Source: Caldimonas thermodepolymerans (GTDB taxonomy: Bacteria > Pseudomonadota > Gammaproteobacteria > Burkholderiales > Burkholderiaceae_C). Taken from it: a stretch of DNA of 64,000 nucleotides. Position 1 is the stretch's first letter, and the number at the start of each line of letters is the position of its first letter. The stretch covers positions 372,001 to 436,000 of the forward strand of contig NZ_CP064338.1 in assembly GCF_015476235.1 (NCBI RefSeq). The letters are read 5' to 3'. The notes beneath the pieces are model-generated. The model ran no database searches and was not told the origin of the DNA. It saw nothing but the letters and a program-made list of their open reading frames with translations. The position numbers and the translations under genes were made by a program. This document shows, piece by piece, positions 27,486 to 36,203 of the stretch.

Positions 27486-29246
27486 ATGCGATCCATGCTG
27501 GTCCTCTCACGTCGCCTGGCGGCTGCCGCCGCGTTCGCCTTCGCCTCCCTGCTGTCTTTGCCGCTGCATGCGGCCCCGCCCCAGGGGCCTGCCTACGGGC
27601 TCATCGTCAAGCTGCGCACGCCGCAAGGCCGTGAACAGGCCAAGGCCGTCGGGATCGCCGCGCCTGCGGCAGATGAGGCCGGCGCGCAACGCGAGCGCCT
27701 GAACCGCGTGCTGCAGACGCAGGCGGCGGCGCTGGCACGCATCGCGCCGGCCGGCGCGCGTATCGCCCGGCCGGTGGGGCGCGCCCACCTGGTGCAGTGG
27801 GACCAGCCGCTTGCCCCCGAGCAGGCCGAGCAGGCGGCCCGCGCGCTGGCCGCGCACGAGGACGTCGAGTGGGTCGACTACAACGTGCGCGAGCGCCGGC
27901 TCGACGTGCCCAACGATCCCGAATACCCCGGCCAATGGTGGCTGCATCCGGTCGCCTCCGGGCGCCATGGCGTGCCGGGCGTGGAAACCGCCTGGGCACA
28001 GCCCGGCAGCGCCCGCCCGGTCGTCGTCGCCGTGCTCGACACCGGTGCGCTGTTCGACCATCCCGACCTGGTCGGGACATGGATCCTGCCGGGCTACGAC
28101 TTCGTGACGCAACCCGTCTTCTCGGGCGACGGCGACGGTCGCGACGCCGATGCCTCCGACCCGGGCGATGCCGTCACGCGCACTGACCGCAACGCCAACC
28201 CCGGCGCGTTCGCCGACTGCCCGATCGAGGACAGCTCCTGGCACGGCACCAAGATCGCCGGCCAGATCGCGGCGCGCACTGGCAACGGTGTCGGCATCGC
28301 CGGCGTGAACGGGCGCGTACGCATCCTGCCGGTGCGCGTGGCCGGCAAGTGCGGGGCGCTCGTCCAGGACATCGTCGACGGCATCCTGTGGGCCGCCGGC
28401 ATCGAGGTCGCAGGGGTGCCGCCCAACCCGAACCCGGCCAAGGTGATCAACCTGAGCTTCGGCGGTCCCGGCCCCTGTTCGGCGTCCTACCAGGATGCGA
28501 TCGACGCGATCCGCGCCAAGGGCGCGGTGCTGGTGGCCGCTGCCGGCAACGAGGGTGGCCAGGTCAGCCGGCCGGCCAACTGCAAGGGCGTGGTCGGGGT
28601 CGGTGCGCTGAACCGCAACGGCTTCAAGGCCACCTATTCCAATTTCGGTCCGGAGATCACGATCTCGACCGTGGGCGGCGACCCGACCGGCCTGGGCGCC
28701 TGCGGCCGCCTGCTGGGCGACCCGGGGCTGCTGACCTCCGCCAACGCCGGCACCGGCGCGCCGGGCGCCCATGTCTACGACGAAGTCGCCGGCACCAGCT
28801 TCGCGGCGCCCGTGGTCGCCGGGGTGATCTCGCTGATGCAGTCCGCGGCGTCGGCCGACCTCAGCCCCGACCAGATCGTCGAAGGCCTGAAGCGCTCGGC
28901 ACGTCCGCACGTGCGATCCGACGACCTCGGCACCTGCTCGTCCACCAACGTCGGCCGTTGCCAGTGCACCACCGGCACCTGTGGTGCCGGCATCCTGGAT
29001 GCGGAGCAGGCGGTGCGCTACGCCCTCGATCCGGGCAGCTACACGCCGCCGTCGCGCCAGGTGGTGCGGGTGGACAACGCCGACACGGCGGCCTGCCGCG
29101 AGCTGACCCGCCACGACGGCGGCTCGGGCGACGAGGACGACGGTGGCGGGGGCGGTGGCGCGCTCGGCTGTGGCTGGCTGGCGGCCCTGGGCCTGGCGGT
29201 CATCGCGACCGCGGGGGCGCGTCCGCGGCGCCGGCAGCCGGCCTGA
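27486..29246 (+). CDS. Secreted subtilisin-like serine protease (S8) with GlyGly-CTERM tail
   Basis: 586 aa. A signal peptide (about residues 1-29, ending LPLHAA), a propeptide of about 110 residues, then the S8 catalytic domain with Asp185 (VAVLDTGALFDHPDL), His253 (DSSWHGTKIAGQ), oxyanion Asn355 (AAAGNEGG) and Ser438 (VAGTSFAAPVVAG). Several Cys pairs suggest a disulfide-stabilised secreted enzyme. The C terminus (553-586) is a run of six glycines, then a hydrophobic helix GCGWLAALGLAVIATAGA and an arginine-rich end RPRRR: a GlyGly-CTERM signal, processed by rhombosortase. A rhombosortase gene lies at 5995-6573. The start could also be the ATG at 27495; no clear Shine-Dalgarno decides. Confidence 0.92.
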   Translation: MRSMLVLSRRLAAAAAFAFASLLSLPLHAAPPQGPAYGLIVKLRTPQGREQAKAVGIAAPAADEAGAQRERLNRVLQTQAAALARIAPAGARIARPVGRAHLVQWDQPLAPEQAEQAARALAAHEDVEWVDYNVRERRLDVPNDPEYPGQWWLHPVASGRHGVPGVETAWAQPGSARPVVVAVLDTGALFDHPDLVGTWILPGYDFVTQPVFSGDGDGRDADASDPGDAVTRTDRNANPGAFADCPIEDSSWHGTKIAGQIAARTGNGVGIAGVNGRVRILPVRVAGKCGALVQDIVDGILWAAGIEVAGVPPNPNPAKVINLSFGGPGPCSASYQDAIDAIRAKGAVLVAAAGNEGGQVSRPANCKGVVGVGALNRNGFKATYSNFGPEITISTVGGDPTGLGACGRLLGDPGLLTSANAGTGAPGAHVYDEVAGTSFAAPVVAGVISLMQSAASADLSPDQIVEGLKRSARPHVRSDDLGTCSSTNVGRCQCTTGTCGAGILDAEQAVRYALDPGSYTPPSRQVVRVDNADTAACRELTRHDGGSGDEDDGGGGGGALGCGWLAALGLAVIATAGARPRRRQPA

Positions 29247-29278
29247 AGGCGCCTGGCGTGCAGGCCGGCCCGCGCCGG

Positions 29279-29476
29279 TCAGGGCGTGGCCGGGACGATG
29301 GCGGACGGGCTGGCCGGTGGCCCCAGGCGGATCGCGTCCGGGCGCACCTGCTGCTGCAGGCGCTCGGGCTCGCGTTCGTGCGGCGGCACCGAGACGATGC
29401 CGGCGAGGTGGCCTTGCGACCACGCGTAGTAGCCGATGTTGGCCAACAGCAGCACCAGAACCAGCAGCCTCAGCAT
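29279..29476 (-). CDS. Short membrane-anchored protein, apparent SPOR-domain-less form of the birA-linked protein
   Basis: 65 aa. One N-terminal helix (LRLLVLVLLLANIGYYAWSQG) followed by a short periplasmic tail with EPERLQQQVRPDAIRL and a proline/alanine-rich end. The N-terminal half closely resembles the start of SPOR-domain proteins usually encoded just after birA and coaX in Burkholderiales, but the protein stops where the SPOR domain would be expected. The start at 29476 overlaps the birA stop by 7 bp. I see no remnant of a SPOR domain in the 33 bp before the convergent protease gene. Confidence 0.65.
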   Translation of the reverse strand: MLRLLVLVLLLANIGYYAWSQGHLAGIVSVPPHEREPERLQQQVRPDAIRLGPPASPSAIVPATP

Positions 29477-30252
29477 GGCCTCACGCTCACTTCCCCGCTC
29501 TCTATCCTGCGCGTCCCGGCCGGAGTATGCACGAGCAGCGCGCCTTCCTCGTCGACCCCGGCGGCCGTGCCTTCCGGCGCATCGGGCTGGGTGGTGTGCA
29601 CCGCCCGGCCGCGCAGCAGGTCGCGTGCCGCGTAGCGCGCCGCGAACGGCCTGAACCCCTCGCGCTCGAAGGCCTGCAGCGCCTGCCACAGCGGCAGCGC
29701 GATGCGCCCCAGCGCCGCCGGGGCGCTCAGCTGGCCGTCCAGCTCGCGCAGTGCCGCCGCCGCGTTGCGTGCGTCGGCGGTCTCGGGGGCGCGGGCCACG
29801 TTCAGGCCGATGCCGATCACCGCGAAGCGCCCGCCGCCTGGCAGCGGCACGGTCTCGATCAGGATGCCGCCCAGCTTGCGGCCGTGGCCGTGGTCGTCGA
29901 GCAGCCACAGGTCGTTGGGCCACTTGAGCTTGACCTGCTCGTGCAGCGCCTCGGCCACCGCGACACCGACCGCCAGCGACAGGCCCGACCACGAGGCCGG
30001 CGCGTAGGGCAGGCCGAGCGAGAAGGTCAGCGAATCGCCCGGCAGCGACTGCCAGCTGCGTCCCTGCCGGCCGCGCCCGGCGCTCTGGTGTTCGGCCACC
30101 AGCAGGCAGGGGGCGGTGTCGCCGCGGCGCGCGCGCTCGAGCAGCTCGGTGTTGGTCGAGCCGGTTTGCGCGACCACCTCGACGCTGAGCGCGGGCGCGA
30201 GCGGGGACAGCTGCTCCCACAGCTGCTCGGCGGGCCAGTGCAGGCAGGTCAT
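29470..30252 (-). CDS. birA: Biotin--[acetyl-CoA-carboxylase] ligase
   Basis: 260 aa. Biotin protein ligase without the N-terminal DNA-binding domain of E. coli BirA, so it should not act as a biotin-operon repressor. The catalytic motifs are GSTNTELLERAR, the adenylate-binding AEHQSAGRGRQGRSW, VKLKWPNDLWL and GGILIE. The C-terminal SH3-like domain is present (VDEEGALLVHTPAGTRRIESGEVSV). It attaches biotin to the carboxyl-carrier protein. The small membrane protein gene overlaps its 3' end; coaX, the usual neighbour, is not here. Confidence 0.95.
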   Translation of the reverse strand: MTCLHWPAEQLWEQLSPLAPALSVEVVAQTGSTNTELLERARRGDTAPCLLVAEHQSAGRGRQGRSWQSLPGDSLTFSLGLPYAPASWSGLSLAVGVAVAEALHEQVKLKWPNDLWLLDDHGHGRKLGGILIETVPLPGGGRFAVIGIGLNVARAPETADARNAAAALRELDGQLSAPAALGRIALPLWQALQAFEREGFRPFAARYAARDLLRGRAVHTTQPDAPEGTAAGVDEEGALLVHTPAGTRRIESGEVSVRPC

Positions 30253-30271
30253 GGCGGGGCTCGCGGCGTGC

Positions 30272-30805
30272 TCAGCGCTTGGGCGCGAGCATGGTGCCGC
30301 GGCACTTCGGGCTGCCGCAGCGGCAGGCGTACTGCTTCTTCAGCTTGGGCGTGTAGCGCTCGTCGATGATCAGCCCGTAGTCGTAGAACAGCTCCTCGCC
30401 CGGCTGGATGTCGCGCAGCGCCTTGATGAACACCCGCCCGTCCACCTCGTCGGCCTCGCAGTTCGGGTCGCAGGCGTGGTTGATCCAGCGCGCCGCGTTG
30501 CCGCCGTACTTCGCGTCGATGACGTGCTGGTCGTCGATGTGGAAGTAGAAGGTGTGGTGCGGGTCGTCGGGGTCGTGCGGGTGGCGGCGCAGCGCCTCGT
30601 CCCAGGTGATGACCTCGCCCTTGTACTCGATGATGGTCTCGCCGGCGGCGATCGGCGCGACCGCGAACACGCCCTTGCCATGCACGCCGGAGCGCCGCAC
30701 CTGGATGCGCCGCCCGGCACGGGCCGGGCGCGACGCCGGCCGGGCCGGGGCGGTGGCCGCACGGGTGCGGCGGTTGCGGGTGGAGGACGACCGTGCTTGC
30801 GTCAT
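30272..30805 (-). CDS. SET-domain protein-lysine methyltransferase
   Basis: 177 aa. After a basic N-terminal tail of about 40 residues (many Arg, Ser, Ala, Pro), a complete SET domain follows: VHGKGVFAVAPIAAGETIIEY, the NHACDPNCEAD pseudo-knot motif and ELFYDYGL with the catalytic Tyr. A post-SET zinc motif ACRCGSPKCRG closes the protein. Such eukaryote-like SET proteins are widespread in Burkholderiales; their targets are mostly unknown, and the basic tail could contact nucleic acid. The ATG at 30805 is the likeliest start although no good Shine-Dalgarno is seen; ATG codons at 30823 and 30895 are in frame. Upstream lies a purine-pyrimidine alternating tract. Confidence 0.88.
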   Translation of the reverse strand: MTQARSSSTRNRRTRAATAPARPASRPARAGRRIQVRRSGVHGKGVFAVAPIAAGETIIEYKGEVITWDEALRRHPHDPDDPHHTFYFHIDDQHVIDAKYGGNAARWINHACDPNCEADEVDGRVFIKALRDIQPGEELFYDYGLIIDERYTPKLKKQYACRCGSPKCRGTMLAPKR

Positions 30806-30832
30806 GGAGGACTTTGGGTACATTGAAACTGA

Positions 30833-30869
30833 GCGCGCACACGTGTGTGCGTGCGCGTACGCGCGCGTG
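30833..30869. repeat. Perfect alternating purine-pyrimidine tract (Z-DNA-prone)
   Basis: From 30833 to 30869, 37 consecutive bases alternate strictly between purine and pyrimidine, mostly GC and GT/AC steps with a single TA step near 30858. Such tracts adopt Z-DNA under negative supercoiling. It lies 28 bp upstream of the chosen start of the SET-domain gene, in the region where its promoter should be. Confidence 0.7.
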
Positions 30870-31096
30870 GAGCCGGCATTGTAGGCGGCTGTCACGTGCG
30901 GGAATCAAGCCTTGACGCACGGAGTCCGGCCGGCCGAGCCGCTACCATCAGCCGCGTTGCACGCCCGGCCTGGCATCCGCCTTGCCGGGGCCGCGGAAGG
31001 TTGCTGCCCGCATCGCCCGGGCGGGCCGGGTGGCAGGATCGTGGTCGCCGAAGCCGGGACCGTCGTCGCGGGCTTCGAGCCAATTCATAGAGAAAC

Positions 31097-33682
31097 ATGG
31101 GCAAGACACTGGTGATCGCCGAGAAGCCTTCCGTCGCGCAGGACATCGTCCGGGCGCTGACGCCGGTGGTCGGCAAATTCGAGAAGCACGACGATTACTT
31201 CGAGAACGAGAAGTACATCGTGAGCTCCGCCGTCGGCCACCTGGTCGAGATCAAGGCGCCGGAGGAATACGACGTCAAGCGCGGCAAGTGGAGCTTCGCC
31301 AACCTGCCGGTGATCCCGCCCCGCTTCGAGCTCAGCCCGATCGACAAGAACAAGGGCCGGCTCAACACCCTGGTCAAGCTGATCAAGCGCAAGGACGTCA
31401 CCGAACTGATCAACGCCTGCGACGCGGGGCGCGAGGGCGAGCTGATCTTCCGTCTCATCGTGCAGTACGCGACGCCGGCGCGCGGCGGCCTGAACAAGGA
31501 CATCAAGCGGCTGTGGCTGCAGTCGATGACGCCGCAAGCCATCCGCGAGGGCTTCGAGCAGCTGCGCAGCGACGAGCAGATGCAGCCGCTGGCCGAGGCG
31601 GCGCGCTGCCGCAGCGAGGCTGACTGGCTGGTGGGCATCAACGGCACGCGCGCGATGACCGCGTTCAACTCGCGCGACGGCGGCTTCTTCCTCACCACCG
31701 TCGGCCGCGTGCAGACGCCGACGCTGTCCATCGTGGTCGAGCGCGAGGAGAAGATCCGCAAGTTCGTGCCGCGCGACTACTGGGAAGTGCGCGCCACCTT
31801 CGATGCCCAGGCCGGCAGCTACGAGGGCAAGTGGTTCGACCCCAGGTGGAAGAAGGCCGAGAACGACCCCGAGCTGCGCGCCGACCGCCTGTGGGACGCG
31901 AAGACCGCCGAGGCGATCGCCGAGGCGGTGCGCGGCCGCAGCGGCACGGTCACCGAGGAGTCCAAGCCCAGCTCGCAGCTCAGCCCGCTGTTGTACGACC
32001 TGACCTCGCTGCAGCGCGAGGCCAACTCGCGCTTCGGCTTCTCGGCCAAGACCACGCTGGCGCTGGCACAGGCCCTGTACGAAAAGCACAAGGTGCTGAC
32101 CTACCCGCGGACGGACTCGCGCGCGCTGCCCGAGGACTACATCGGCGTCGTGAAGAAGACGATGGAGATGCTCTCCGGCGAGGACGCCACGCGCGCCTAC
32201 GCGCCGCATGCCGAGAAGGCGCTGCGCGAGGGCTACGTGAAGCCCAACAAGCGCGTGTTCGACAACGCCAAGGTGTCGGACCACTTCGCCATCATCCCGA
32301 CCCTGCAGGCGCCGAAGAACCTCACCGACGCCGAGCAGAAGCTCTACGACATGGTCGTCAAGCGCTTCCTCGCGGTGTTCTTCCCGGCGGCCGAGTACCA
32401 GGTCACCACGCGCATCACGACCGTGGAACACCAGGGGCAGTCCTACAGCTTCCAGACCAACGGCAAGGTGCTGGTCAAGCCGGGCTGGCTGGCGGTCTAC
32501 GGCAAGGAGGTGCAGGAAGACGACGCGACGCTGGTGCCGGTGCAGCCCGGCGAGACGGTGCGCAACGCCGAAGTCGAGGTCAAGGCGCTCAAGACCCGGC
32601 CGCCGGCGCGCTACACCGAAGCGACGCTGCTGTCGGCGATGGAAGGCGCGGGCAAGCTGGTCGAGGACGACGAGCTGCGCGAGGCGATGCAGGAGAAGGG
32701 CCTGGGCACGCCGGCCACCCGCGCGGCCATCATCGAAGGCCTGATCGCCGAGAAGTACCTGGTGCGCGACGGCCGCGAGCTGATCCCCACCGCCAAGGCC
32801 TTCCAGCTGATGACGCTGCTGCGTGGCCTGGGTGTGGAGGACCTCACCAAGCCCGAGCTGACCGGCAACTGGGAGTACCAGCTCGCGCAGATGGAGCGCG
32901 GACGGCTCAGCCGCGAGGCCTTCATGCAGGAGATCGCGCGCATGACCGAGCGCATCGTGCAGAAGGCCAAGGAGTACGACCGCGACACCATCCCGGGCGA
33001 CTATGCGACGTTGACCACGCCGTGCCCGAACTGCGGCGGCGTCGTCAAGGAAAACTACCGCCGCTTCACCTGCACCGGCCAGGGCGGCAACGACGAGGGC
33101 TGCGGCTTCTCGATCAGCAAGATCCCGGGCGGGCGCAGCTTCGAGCTGCACGAGGTCGAACAGTTCCTGCGCGACAAGCACATCGGCCCGCTCGACGGCT
33201 TCCGCTCCAAGGCCGGCTGGCCGTTCACCGCCGAGCTGAAGCTGGTGCGCGACGAGGAGATCGGCAACTACAAGCTCGAGTTCGACTTCGGCGAGGAGGC
33301 CCGCAAGGAGGCCGAGGAAGGCGAGGTCGACTTCAGCGCGCAGGAGCCGCTGGGCCATTGCCCGAAGTGCAAGGGCCGCGTCTACGAGCACGGCACCAGC
33401 TACGTCTGCGAGAAGACCGTGGGCCCGCACGCGACCTGCGACTTCAAGAGCGGCAAGATCATCCTGCAGCAGCCCGTCTCGCGCGAGCAGATGGGCAAGC
33501 TGCTCGCCACCGGCCGCACCGATCTGCTGGAGAACTTCGTCTCCAACAAGACGCGCCGCAAGTTCAAGGCCTTCCTGGTCTGGGACGAGAAGGAAGGCAA
33601 GGTCGGCTTCGAGTTCGAGCCGCGCGCGGCCAAGGCCCCCGCGAAGAAGGCGCCGGCAAAGAAGGTCGCGGCCAGGTCCTGA
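31097..33682 (+). CDS. topB: DNA topoisomerase III
   Basis: 861 aa type IA topoisomerase. The N-terminal TOPRIM domain has VIAEKPSVAQDI and the acidic NACDAGREGELIFR; the active-site tyrosine lies in VLTYPRTDSRALP (about residue 336). Two C-terminal zinc-finger-like segments with CPNCGG...C and CPKCKG...C follow, then an alanine/lysine-rich tail (AKAPAKKAPAKKVAARS) that resembles basic DNA-binding tails. It relaxes and decatenates DNA, usually working with RecQ-type helicases. The gene stands alone; 227 bp separate it from the divergent SET-domain region. The next gene follows within 10 bp. Confidence 0.96.
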   Translation: MGKTLVIAEKPSVAQDIVRALTPVVGKFEKHDDYFENEKYIVSSAVGHLVEIKAPEEYDVKRGKWSFANLPVIPPRFELSPIDKNKGRLNTLVKLIKRKDVTELINACDAGREGELIFRLIVQYATPARGGLNKDIKRLWLQSMTPQAIREGFEQLRSDEQMQPLAEAARCRSEADWLVGINGTRAMTAFNSRDGGFFLTTVGRVQTPTLSIVVEREEKIRKFVPRDYWEVRATFDAQAGSYEGKWFDPRWKKAENDPELRADRLWDAKTAEAIAEAVRGRSGTVTEESKPSSQLSPLLYDLTSLQREANSRFGFSAKTTLALAQALYEKHKVLTYPRTDSRALPEDYIGVVKKTMEMLSGEDATRAYAPHAEKALREGYVKPNKRVFDNAKVSDHFAIIPTLQAPKNLTDAEQKLYDMVVKRFLAVFFPAAEYQVTTRITTVEHQGQSYSFQTNGKVLVKPGWLAVYGKEVQEDDATLVPVQPGETVRNAEVEVKALKTRPPARYTEATLLSAMEGAGKLVEDDELREAMQEKGLGTPATRAAIIEGLIAEKYLVRDGRELIPTAKAFQLMTLLRGLGVEDLTKPELTGNWEYQLAQMERGRLSREAFMQEIARMTERIVQKAKEYDRDTIPGDYATLTTPCPNCGGVVKENYRRFTCTGQGGNDEGCGFSISKIPGGRSFELHEVEQFLRDKHIGPLDGFRSKAGWPFTAELKLVRDEEIGNYKLEFDFGEEARKEAEEGEVDFSAQEPLGHCPKCKGRVYEHGTSYVCEKTVGPHATCDFKSGKIILQQPVSREQMGKLLATGRTDLLENFVSNKTRRKFKAFLVWDEKEGKVGFEFEPRAAKAPAKKAPAKKVAARS

Positions 33683-33691
33683 GGTGCCCCG

Positions 33692-34540
33692 GTGAACGAC
33701 AGGACCGGCTTCACGCCCGGCGCGGCCGCGCGGGTGTCCACGTCGGTCCATCACCGGGTCGCGACGGTGACGATGCGCGACCACCTGATCGGTTGGGTCC
33801 AGGCCGGCACCAAGGTGCTGGGCGACCCGGACGCGGAGCACCGCTACGGTCCCGGCGACGTGTTCCTTGCGGCGCAGGGCACGCAGTGGGACGTGGTCAA
33901 CGCGCCCGGCCCGCAAGGGCGCTACGTCGCGCAGCTGCTGTTCGTGCCCAACGACCTGCTCCGATGGTTCCTCGAGCGCCATCCTCTGCCACCGGGCGTG
34001 GCGCTGGTGCAGGGTCAACGCGGGTTGCGCATCGATGCCGAGCTGGCCGAGGCGATCGAGCGCGCGGCCCGTTCGCTGGGCGATGCGGGCACATCCCGCG
34101 CCTTGCAGCTGCACCGCTCGTGCGAGGTGCTGCTGTTGCTGTCTGAACGGGGCTGGTGCTTTGCGCTCGCCGACGAAGGCTGGGACGACCGCGTGCGCCG
34201 GCTGGTCGGCCACCGCCTGCACGCGCGCTGGACGCTCCACGAGGTGGCTGCCGCTTTCCACACCAGCCCCAGCACCTTGCGGCGCCGGCTCGCCGAGCGG
34301 GGCGTGACGCTGGGCGAACTGCTGCGCGAGGCACGGATGGAAGCCGCACTCGGGCTGCTGCAGACGACCGAACTCGGCGTCGGCGAGATCGCACTGCGCT
34401 GCGGCTACGAGTCGCACAGCCGCTTCACCGCCGCGTTCCGCCAGCGGTACGGCTTCCCGCCTTCGTACCTGCGGCCTGCCGCCGCGTCGACGGTGCGCGC
34501 GATGGGCAGCGGCGCACAGGATCTGGCGCCTGCGGGCTAA
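33692..34540 (+). CDS. AraC-family transcriptional regulator
   Basis: 282 aa. An N-terminal cupin-like effector region (RYGPGDVFLAAQGTQWDVVN) and a C-terminal pair of helix-turn-helix motifs (WTLHEVAAAFHTSPSTLRRRL and GVGEIALRCGYESHSRFTAAFRQRYGFPPS, latter typical of the family). Starts at GTG 33692 with GAGG upstream, 9 bp after topB, so it may be read from the same transcript. The next gene, a PEBP-family protein, lies 58 bp downstream and may be its target; the inducer is unknown. Confidence 0.88.
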   Translation: MNDRTGFTPGAAARVSTSVHHRVATVTMRDHLIGWVQAGTKVLGDPDAEHRYGPGDVFLAAQGTQWDVVNAPGPQGRYVAQLLFVPNDLLRWFLERHPLPPGVALVQGQRGLRIDAELAEAIERAARSLGDAGTSRALQLHRSCEVLLLLSERGWCFALADEGWDDRVRRLVGHRLHARWTLHEVAAAFHTSPSTLRRRLAERGVTLGELLREARMEAALGLLQTTELGVGEIALRCGYESHSRFTAAFRQRYGFPPSYLRPAAASTVRAMGSGAQDLAPAG

Positions 34541-34598
34541 CCGGCGCGGCATGTCCGCGTCGAAGATCGGGGTTCCTGATGACACGGGAGCGACCTCG

Positions 34599-35162
34599 AT
34601 GCACGACCACACCCTTCACCGACGCATGGCCATCGGCGCACTGGCCCTGGCCCCTTGGCTCGCCCACGCAGGCGAGTTCACCCTGAGCAGCCCGGGCATC
34701 GCCGCGGGCGCACGCCTGCCCGAGGCACAGGTGTACGACGGCTTCGGCTGCCGCGGGCGCAACGAGTCGCCGGCACTGCGCTGGAGCGGTGCCCCGGAGG
34801 GCACGAAGAGCTATGCCGTCACGGTGTACGACCCGGACGCCCCGACCGGCTCCGGCTGGTGGCACTGGGTGGTCTACAACATCCCGGCTGACGTGACTGC
34901 GTTGCCCGCCGGCGCGGGCGCACCGGGCGGCGCGCGTCTGCCCGCCGGGGCGGTGCAGGGCCGCACCGACTTCGGCACCGCCGGCTTCGGCGGGGCCTGC
35001 CCGCCCGAGGGCGACACCCCGCACCGCTATGTCTTCACCGTGCACGCGCTGAAGGTCGACAGGCTCGATCTGCCGGCGGACGCCTCGGCGGCCATGGTGG
35101 GGTTCATGTTGCACGCAAACCGCCTGGGCAGCGCCAGCTTCACCGCGACCTACGGTCGCTGA
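34599..35162 (+). CDS. Secreted YbhB/YbcL (PEBP) family protein
   Basis: 187 aa. A signal peptide (MHDHTLHRRMAIGALALAPW, cleaved after AHA) is followed by a phosphatidylethanolamine-binding-protein fold: FTLSSPGIAAGARLP, NESPALRWSGAPEGTKSYAV, VYDPDAPTGSGWWHWVVYNIP and the C-terminal GACPPEGDTPHRYVFTVHAL. The anion-binding site residues (the DPDAP and GxCPP motifs) are conserved. Periplasmic members have no settled function, though the family is related to Raf kinase inhibitors. The ATG at 34599 with GGGAG before it was preferred to 34551. Confidence 0.9.
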   Translation: MHDHTLHRRMAIGALALAPWLAHAGEFTLSSPGIAAGARLPEAQVYDGFGCRGRNESPALRWSGAPEGTKSYAVTVYDPDAPTGSGWWHWVVYNIPADVTALPAGAGAPGGARLPAGAVQGRTDFGTAGFGGACPPEGDTPHRYVFTVHALKVDRLDLPADASAAMVGFMLHANRLGSASFTATYGR

Positions 35163-35219
35163 CGGCCGGCGACGGGCGGGGACCACGGACGGCGGGCGGC
35201 TCATGCATACTCCGTGCCC

Positions 35220-36203
35220 ATGGTCGGCCCCATCTACCTCAAGCTCGTTGCCATCTTCATCGTCGTCGCGATCGGCTGGGGGGCCGGACGGACACGCTTC
35301 CTGGGCGGCGGCGAGGCGGCGCGCGCGCTGTCCAACGCGGCCTTCTACCTGTTCGCGCCGGCGCTGCTGTTCCGCACCACGGCGCGCATCGACTTCGAGC
35401 AGCTGCCCTGGTCCATCGTGCTGGCGTACTTCATCCCGGTGGTCGGGCTGATGCTGCTCGTCTACGCGCAGCAGCGCCGTCGGGCTGCGGCCGCGCCGGC
35501 CGCGCCCAGCGTGCGCGCGATCACGGCGACCTTCAGCAACACCGTGCAGCTGGGCATCCCGGTGGCCGCGGCGCTGTTCGGCGAGGCGGGGCTGTCGGTG
35601 CACCTGGCGGTGGTCAGCCTGCACGCGCTGACGCTGCTGTCGGTGGTCACCGTGCTGGCCGAACTGGACTTGAGCCGCGCCGCCGAGGGCCATGCGCGGC
35701 GCAGCCTGGGCGCGACGCTGGCCACCACCGCGCGCAACACGCTGATCCACCCCGTCGTGATGCCGGTGCTGCTGGGCCTGCTGTGGAACCTGCTGGACGG
35801 CCCGATCCCGCCGGCCGTCGACGAGATCCTCGTGACGCTCGGCCAGGCGGTCGTGCCGGTGTGCCTGATCGCCACCGGCATGTCGCTGGCCCACTACGGG
35901 CTGCGCGGCTCGCTCGGTGCGGCGTCGGTGCTGTCGCTGCTCAAGCTGGTCGTGCAGCCGGCGCTGGTGCTGGCGGTGGGGCTCGCCTTTGGCCTGCGCG
36001 GCCTGCCGCTGGCGGCGATCGTGATGTGCGCGGCGCTGCCGGCCGGCACCAACTCGATGATGTTCGCGCAGCGCTACGCGACGCGCGAGGCCGAGGTGAC
36101 CAGCACGCTGGTGCTGTCGATGCTTGCCTTCGTCGTCACGGCGCCGCTGTGGCTGTTGCTGCTGCAGCTGCTGCCCGCGGGCTGGGTGGCCTCAGGCGGC
36201 TAG
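35220..36203 (+). CDS. AEC family transporter
   Basis: 327 aa, about ten hydrophobic helices, the size of auxin-efflux-carrier family permeases. Two homologous halves are discernible, with polar or proline breaks (for example TATFSNTVQLGIPVA and the GTNSMMFAQRYATREAEVTSTLVLS region). Bacterial members export or import small organic acids such as malonate or malate; the substrate here is unknown. The ATG at 35220 was chosen; a GTG two codons earlier (35214) is also possible. Its 3' end overlaps the convergent GNAT gene by 12 bp. Confidence 0.88.
   Translation: MVGPIYLKLVAIFIVVAIGWGAGRTRFLGGGEAARALSNAAFYLFAPALLFRTTARIDFEQLPWSIVLAYFIPVVGLMLLVYAQQRRRAAAAPAAPSVRAITATFSNTVQLGIPVAAALFGEAGLSVHLAVVSLHALTLLSVVTVLAELDLSRAAEGHARRSLGATLATTARNTLIHPVVMPVLLGLLWNLLDGPIPPAVDEILVTLGQAVVPVCLIATGMSLAHYGLRGSLGAASVLSLLKLVVQPALVLAVGLAFGLRGLPLAAIVMCAALPAGTNSMMFAQRYATREAEVTSTLVLSMLAFVVTAPLWLLLLQLLPAGWVASGG

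Noticed and set aside
31085-34612. A very long antisense frame opposite topB and the AraC gene
   Set aside because: Shadow of real coding frames with no recognisable motif.
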